From the NCBI GenBank assembly GCA_964007475.1, contig OZ023275.1, positions 2,356,001 through 2,420,000 of the forward strand: a DNA stretch of 64,000 bases, given 5' to 3'. This DNA comes from Hybos culiciformis (taxonomy: Eukaryota > Arthropoda > Insecta > Diptera > Hybotidae). How positions within the stretch are numbered: position 1 is the first letter of the stretch; each line of letters starts with the position of its first letter. Below, piece by piece: positions 58,836 to 64,000 of this stretch. Under the pieces are notes generated by a model. That model was not told where the DNA came from, made no database searches, and saw only the letters and a list, made by a program, of their open reading frames with translations. A program made the position numbers and the translations under genes.

Positions 58836-60855
58836 CACAAAAATATGGAGAAATAATTTAGGAAAAAAAAGTAAGCACAAATTTTATTTAAATTTTACCC
58901 CAGAAAAGTCGAGTGATTTAATCGTACTCAATCGCAATATTCAGTCTAAATAAGCTTTAAAGCATGATAATTTCTATTTTCAATTTACAGATTGATGAAA
59001 GATAGTCAATATTTTGTATAAATTAATAGAATAATAGATTTAAAAAAAATGTTTACTTCAATTTTAATTTTTACAAGAACTTGTTGTCTAGAATAGTTTA
59101 AGGTACATATATCCACATATAAATATAGTTTTACATCACGATAGAGTTAACGCATAAGTATTATGTATACATTATGTATTTATATTTTTGACATAATAAA
59201 GTTAAATATAATAATAATTTATTTTGCTCTTGATTGTATACAACAATCGAATTGTGCTGTAAAATACTTAACATTCAAATTTCAAAAAATATTTGGATTT
59301 TATTAAATTTCCCTCCTTTCTAATGTATTTTAAAATACTTTATACATTTTTATTAAATTTATAGGTATATAATATAACTAGGGTGTGAAATCAAATAATT
59401 TCTATAATGAAAAGAAAAAAATAGATAACTATAAATTGTATATTTCTAACTTGAATTTTCAAATAAATAATTTACATTGTATTATGTATGTATGTATTAT
59501 GTATTTTGATGCAATTTATCATTACATCAAAATAACAAATAATTAAGTCTACGAATTTTACAATCTTTCAAAATTCTTATGATATTGTTAATAAATAAAC
59601 AGTAGAAATATTTGAAGAACAAAATCTACTGCGAAAGCTTGTAACTATATTACGAACAATATTGTCACTAAATTCTTATTTGTTTTATAACTATGTGGGT
59701 GGATACTACAAATTAATTTTCTTGAAACTCTGATCCAATTATGAAAAATATCATGATGGTGATATTCACGATTTTCACTAATTAAAATGTACCAATCAAT
59801 GACGTATTTTGCTTCACACTCACACTTTTCTTTTTAAATTAAAATTTATTTTCAATTTAAGAAACCAATCTAATAAAAAGTAAAATATGCATTTTCCTAC
59901 AAAAACTTAATATTCTACGATTCCATAACAATAAAATTTGAAATATGTTTTATATTTTCAAAGAATATCTGCAACATAAATAAATATTTTAAAATTTTAT
60001 AAAGAGAAATTCAATAAAACAAATTGCATCCTACAATAATTGAAGTATAAATAACATAAGAACGTAAAATAATTCTTCACATTTGATGGAAATTTAACAT
60101 TGTTTAGTATCTAGGTATAGAAAATGACTTTCAGACAGATTGAAGTTAATAAATGTTGTATATTGAAGAAAATATCTATCTACATAATATATGAAAATAA
60201 ATTCAATTTCAAATTCAATCTTGGTAGCAATTTAATTTAGTTTATGACATACTTTTTAAACTTTAATTAATCTTTATTTATGATTTTTTTTTAAATCGAA
60301 ATTATTTAAAGACTTACATATGTATTTTATGAACAATATGACCATATATTTTAATGATAAAAATTGTGTGAATTATAATTATTTGTCGACGCATAACGGT
60401 CGTTGTTTTGTACAAATTATTAGTTCAAACATAAAGCTTCATGGAGCAGAATATTTGAATTATTTTACATTCTATTCAATAACATCAGAAAATGTTCAGT
60501 AAACTTAAAAAAATTTTCCGAATAAGTCTAAAAAAAAGAAATGAAATCAAGATTATGGAACAATCTTTTTTTGTAATAGTTGCATGATTGTATAATTCTG
60601 TACAAGACTGAATCAAAAGTTCTAATTGTGCCTTTAAAAGAAAGCTTAAGGTGTAGTTCGATTAATTAATCTTATTAAATTAATCTAATTAATTTAATAT
60701 TATTTTAGTCATTTTCGTGCTTAATCTGGTGATAATAATTTAATTTTATGTTTAAACAAATATTTCTTGTACTTGCATTAAACTGTTTTTATTCACATGT
60801 AGGTGAACATTGAAAATGTTAATGTATTTTTTAAATATAATCATAATTATATAGT
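58836..60855. other. intergenic
   Basis: AT-rich with TATGTATGTATGTATTATG microsatellite sequence near 59480-59500. A 60-codon plus-strand frame at 60320 lacks any domain and is not called. Confidence 0.6.
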
Positions 60856-60951
60856 TATTAGCCCTTATCATGGAAGGCGCTGTCGCCGTCGCCAGTCGCC
60901 AAAAGCGACTTTAGAGACAGGCGACAGCGACTTCCATGATAAGGGCTATTA
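60856..60951. mobile_element. 86-bp hairpin MITE with 5-bp TSD
   Basis: GCCCTTATCATGGAAGGCGC (from 60861) and GCGACTTCCATGATAAGGGC (to 60946) are inverted. Inside, TGTCGCC pairs with GGCGACA and further CGCCAGTCGCC/GGCGAC blocks occur. TATTA flanks both sides (60856-60860 and 60947-60951). The element is almost all stem and is about 55 % G+C in a desert of low G+C. It has no ORF, and the superfamily is not determined. Confidence 0.72.
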
Positions 60952-61367
60952 AGTTTACTCTTTTTTAATTTGTCAGCCTTTTCATTTCTTTTTTTGTGAA
61001 ATTAATATTAAATTATTTTCATTTTCATTATTCAACTTGCTTTACAGTATATGAAACATATAACATATGTTCCTTTCGTTCTGCTATGCTAAAAAATCCA
61101 TAAACCATCAATGGTTTCTATAATTTAAATATAAGATATAATGTTACAATTTATTTTTGTTTATGAGAATTTTGAACCATCTAATTATTATGTATAGTTA
61201 GTAATCAAGTATTTTAGTTTTAAAGAAGTCAAATAGGTTTTAGCTTTTTCCTATATTAAATGTTTTGATAAAAATATAGAATTATCCCATTGAAATCTTG
61301 AATACATTCAAAGCCAGTGGTCAGGTCGGGGGTTGTTATAGGCTATTTTAAAATTTGATTGGCCTCC
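60952..61367. other. intergenic
   Basis: AT-rich, no recognised content apart from CAGTGGTCAGGTCGGGGGTT near 61316, which leads into the tandem repeat. Confidence 0.55.
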
Positions 61368-61530
61368 TACCCAGCGACCGCCCCTGGGGAGGACTTCAAA
61401 AGTTCGCCCGTTTTCATTCAAATTTAAACACAAAAATTTCGTAAAAAAAAATTTATGGGTTTCGTACCCAGCGAGCTTCCCTGGGGGAGGACTTCAAAAG
61501 TTCGTCCGATTTCGTTCAAATTTGGAACAA
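61368..61530 (+). repeat. 97-bp tandem duplication
   Basis: TACCCAGCGA(C/G)C, CCCTGGGG(G)AGGACTTC and AAAAGTTCG(C/T)CCG(T/A)TTTC(A/G)TTCAAATTT occur twice with a 97-bp period (start points 61368 and 61465). Divergence between units is about 10 %. No frame runs through both units. It may be the minisatellite part of a larger repeat. Confidence 0.75.
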
Positions 61531-62578
61531 AAACGGGAAAATGATTATACCCAAAAATTGCGTGACAAAAAATTGGGACCCTCTTTTTAGCTCATCAGCT
61601 CAATAACCCACTCTGCAATGGCTCAGAATAAAATCCAAAATACAGTGAAAATGTCGCTTAAATGAAGCTTCACTTCTTCCCTGTGTCCTATTCACACATG
61701 TTTTTTTTTAGAAAATCGTGAATTTTCTCATGGACGTTATCAAGGGTTTCTCATAGCGTTATCAAGGGTTTTTGGATATGAGAAACTTAAAAATATTCAC
61801 GAAAAAAACTAATAACCGTTTTATGGCCAAAAAGATTGTGTTTCATGAAATATTTCAAAATTAATTATTGGAACTAGATGATCAATGTTTGTTGGTATTT
61901 CATTAAGTATTAAATAAATGTTAAATGAATTATAATTTACTATTTCTACGGTCTGACTAGTGTTTTCTAAAAAAGAAATAATTTTAAATTAAAAACTAAA
62001 TTTGGTAATGAAAAAATAATATTTTATATTAATTTAATAAAAAACTTTTATAACGCGAAATCAATGATCAAAATTTTTAGAAAACAAAATTATTTACTAA
62101 AGCCGCTATATCTCCTACTCTTTTTTTTATCTATTAAAATCTTAATTTTATTTACAAAATAAAATTAAGAAAAAAAATAAAATTGAATAAGCAAATAATG
62201 TTTATTTTTTTGATAATAATTATCGGGAACTACCATTCTACAAGTACAAGTATTGCATAGTATTGTTTGCTTTTCAATTAAATATCAATATTTTGTTTTT
62301 TCTGTCATTAGGCAAAATTTAAAAAAAAAATTGAGAATCAGCTAGATTAAATTTTATAGTACAAGTTAATTATTACATGAAACATCAAGGTTCAGTGAAG
62401 AAGAAGGATTTGTTAAGAATTGAAGGATTCATGTTGACGAAGTATAATTTTAATGAATTATACCGTATTAATATTAAAATAATTTAAAATTAAAGAATAG
62501 ATATATATTTTGACAGTGAAAAGTGATAATTAAATTTAATAAAACAAAAGGTATAAAACACCAGCCTGTTATTTCGCA
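61531..62578. other. 5' flank of the scramblase gene
   Basis: TATCAAGGGTTTCTCATAGCG is followed by CGTTATCAAGGGTTTTTGG (about 61738-61775), a short direct repeat. The last 250 bp before the gene are AT-rich with an in-frame TAA at 62540-62542. I cannot identify a core promoter or an untranslated exon with confidence. Confidence 0.45.
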
Positions 62579-63373
62579 ATGCCACAAAAAGATGGATTTC
62601 AAGGTGAATATGGACAACAATACAATCCTGTACCCCAAAATGCACCTAACGGTCAACCAATTGTTCAACAACCACGAGGACAACCAATGCCCGCAGGTCA
62701 ACAAGTTCAATGGATGGCTGCAACAGGCTCAATTCCACCAGGATTGGAATATCTTAAAGTTATAGATCAATTATTATTGATTAAAAAAAAAGTTGGACTT
62801 TTAGAATGCTGCACTAAATGTGAAACTAACAAATATGATATCAAGAACAGTGTCGGCCAAAATGTATATTTTGCTGTTGAAGACAATGTTTGTTGCCCAT
62901 TTAATAATATAAAAATTTTTGATAATTATCAACATGAAGTTATTTATCTTAATCGTAAATTAGCATGTCCATGTTGCTGCCTTTTATCTTGCTTGGAAGT
63001 GCTAGAAGTATCTTCACCACCAGGCAATTTATTGGGTACTGTTGAAGAGGAATGGGCAATGTGTAAAGATATTTTTTCTATTAAAAGTAACACCGATGAG
63101 GTTCTTTTACGAATTGAAAGACCACCTTGCACTGTAAGTTGCTGCGTGGATGTTGATTTTGATGTTCTTACTCCGTCCGGAGAAAAAATCGGTAAAATAT
63201 CAAGACATTGGAGAGGTGTCGCTAAAGAAATGTTCACAGAGACAGATATCTTCGGAATTAATTTTCCAATAGATCTAGACGTTAAAGTGAAAGCTATCTT
63301 ACTAGGGGCAACATTTTTAATTGATTTTATGTATTTTGAATACCAATATAACTATAACAATTATTATAGATGA
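62579..63373 (+). CDS. phospholipid scramblase, intronless, 264 aa
   Basis: The complete ORF starts at the first ATG after an in-frame TAA (62540-62542). Residues 1-50 are P/Q/G-rich, like the proline-rich N terminus of the family. The scramblase domain spans about 54-256: PPGLEYLKVIDQLLLIKKKV (53-72), VYFAVEDN (96-103), a palmitoylation-type cysteine cluster CPCCCLLSC (130-138), SPPGNLLGTVEEEW (146-159) and SGEKIGKISRHWRGVAKE (200-217). The Ca2+-binding segment ETDIFGINFPIDLDVKVK (221-238) follows, then the membrane helix AILLGATFLIDFMYF (239-253). Known members are Ca2+-activated plasma-membrane proteins linked to phospholipid redistribution and signalling. In the calcium loop the usual D-A-D-x-F-G start is E-T-D-I-F-G, so affinity may differ. 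AATAAA signals lie at 63460-63465 and 63482-63487. No intron interrupts the frame, which hints at a retrocopy, but the frame is intact. Confidence 0.95.
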   Translation: MPQKDGFQGEYGQQYNPVPQNAPNGQPIVQQPRGQPMPAGQQVQWMAATGSIPPGLEYLKVIDQLLLIKKKVGLLECCTKCETNKYDIKNSVGQNVYFAVEDNVCCPFNNIKIFDNYQHEVIYLNRKLACPCCCLLSCLEVLEVSSPPGNLLGTVEEEWAMCKDIFSIKSNTDEVLLRIERPPCTVSCCVDVDFDVLTPSGEKIGKISRHWRGVAKEMFTETDIFGINFPIDLDVKVKAILLGATFLIDFMYFEYQYNYNNYYR

Positions 63374-63814
63374 TAATAATGCTTATTATAAATTCTAATT
63401 TTTATGCCTGAAACAAAAAGAAACTTTTTTTATATTTGAAGATAATTATGATTACTATCAATAAATTCTTAATATGCCTAAAATAAATTTATAAATACAT
63501 TTAGAATACATTTTAAATGGATCTAAAGTAATTTAAGTAACACATAATTTAATGAAAAGTAAATAGGATCAGCATAAGTAATTGAAGCTTTTTAAACAAA
63601 TATTTGAAGAAAATGAAGTTCTAGTTTAGAAAAAATTTAGTTATTGCCTTGAATTTATAAAATTGAAATTCTTGTGTTTTTTTATTAGATTTAATTTATT
63701 AAAAAATGTAGTTTTTAAATGCAATATAGAAAATGATTGAAATAATAAAAGCTTAACTTTTTAAAAAAAGTTATTGCTTAAAAAGGTTAACGACAGAAGT
63801 TAATACTTAAAAGA
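63374..63814. other. 3' flank of the scramblase gene
   Basis: Contains two AATAAA hexamers (63460-63465, 63482-63487). No poly-A tract directly follows them, so a retrocopy tail is not visible. No other content. Confidence 0.5.
63460..63487 (+). promoter_or_regulatory. candidate polyadenylation signals of the scramblase
   Basis: Two AATAAA motifs lie about 87 and 109 bases after the stop codon. In such AT-rich DNA they are common by chance, so their use is only plausible. Confidence 0.4.
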
Positions 63815-64000
63815 TTTAAGCGGGGAAGACCCTAACCGTAGCTGCCTACCCAAAATTTTTGGTCAGGTATTTTTTATTTCACCGGAGCTACCTATTTTGA
63901 ATTTTTTTTTTTTTTTTTTAATTTGAGCCGGGACGACCCTAACGGTAGCGCTCTAGTCTCTACCCAATATTTTTGTGCAGGTAATCTTTATTTCACCGGC
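63815..64000 (+). repeat. direct repeat, about 110-bp period, running off the window
   Basis: CGGGGAAGACCCTAACCGTA with TCAGGTATTTTTTATTTCAC and ACCGGAG (63820-63886) recurs as CCGGGACGACCCTAACGGTA with GCAGGTAATCTTTATTTCAC and CCGG (63928-64000). The two units are about 80 % alike. The right part is cut by the window end, so more units may follow. Confidence 0.65.

Noticed and set aside
62474..62765. Open frames on both strands overlapping the scramblase start
   Set aside because: They are out-of-frame shadows of the scramblase coding sequence and have no domains.
62944..63237. 97-codon minus-strand frame inside the scramblase
   Set aside because: Antisense shadow of a well-conserved coding region.
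1..64000. A new multi-gene biological system (for example defence or biosynthesis cluster)
   Set aside because: Only two intact, unrelated genes are present. All other structured signals are best explained by transposable elements or unproven single exons.

Overview
The window looks like intergenic DNA from an insect nuclear genome, most likely a fly (Diptera), although the order is inferred. The base composition is extremely AT-rich (by eye well over 70 % A+T), with long homopolymer runs and TA microsatellites. There is no bacterial-style gene packing, there is a 200-N assembly gap, and there are many eukaryotic transposon remnants. The two clear genes also fit an insect: a divergent ionotropic receptor (IR) and a phospholipid scramblase of the insect type.

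Layout. 1-9.7 kb: AT-rich DNA with a possible coding fragment at the left edge, a foldback repeat (4960-5190) and a broken hAT transposase (5640-5762). 9.72-11.49 kb: an intact, intronless 589-codon IR gene on the + strand. 11.9-19.1 kb: a repeat cluster with a hAT-type MITE, a Helentron-like element with a palindromic 3' end, three tRNA-derived SINE copies, two terminal-inverted-repeat (TIR) elements, and tRNA-like and hammerhead-like relics. 22.4-23.8 kb: a hAT element with an exact 8-bp target-site duplication (TSD) that carries a broken Gypsy-type gag/protease fragment. 25.8-27.0 kb: a TIR MITE with a TSD, beside the largest Helentron-like copy, which holds two tandem arrays and a 160-bp palindrome. 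27-34 kb: a desert. 34.3-42.1 kb: several TIR elements, including a nearly perfect 316-bp palindrome and a second hAT MITE of the same end-family. 45.3-45.9 kb: the third Helentron-like copy. 46.7 kb: the assembly gap. 48-58.9 kb: more hAT debris, including a hAT inserted inside another hAT. 62.58-63.37 kb: an intact intronless phospholipid scramblase.

No operon-like or pathway relationship links the two intact genes. The window is best read as a gene-poor region shaped by repeated hAT, Helentron-like and MITE insertions. At least four different hAT transposase relics are recognisable from their C-terminal or central domains. Candidate exons outside the two genes (3-118, 39146-39334, 43133-43270, 48991-49027) are hypotheses only. 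I did not find a convincing new defence, immunity or RNA system. The most unusual signals are the three Helentron-like copies with very large palindromes, the near-perfect palindrome at 40740-41055, and a micro-exon-like segment at 48991-49027.
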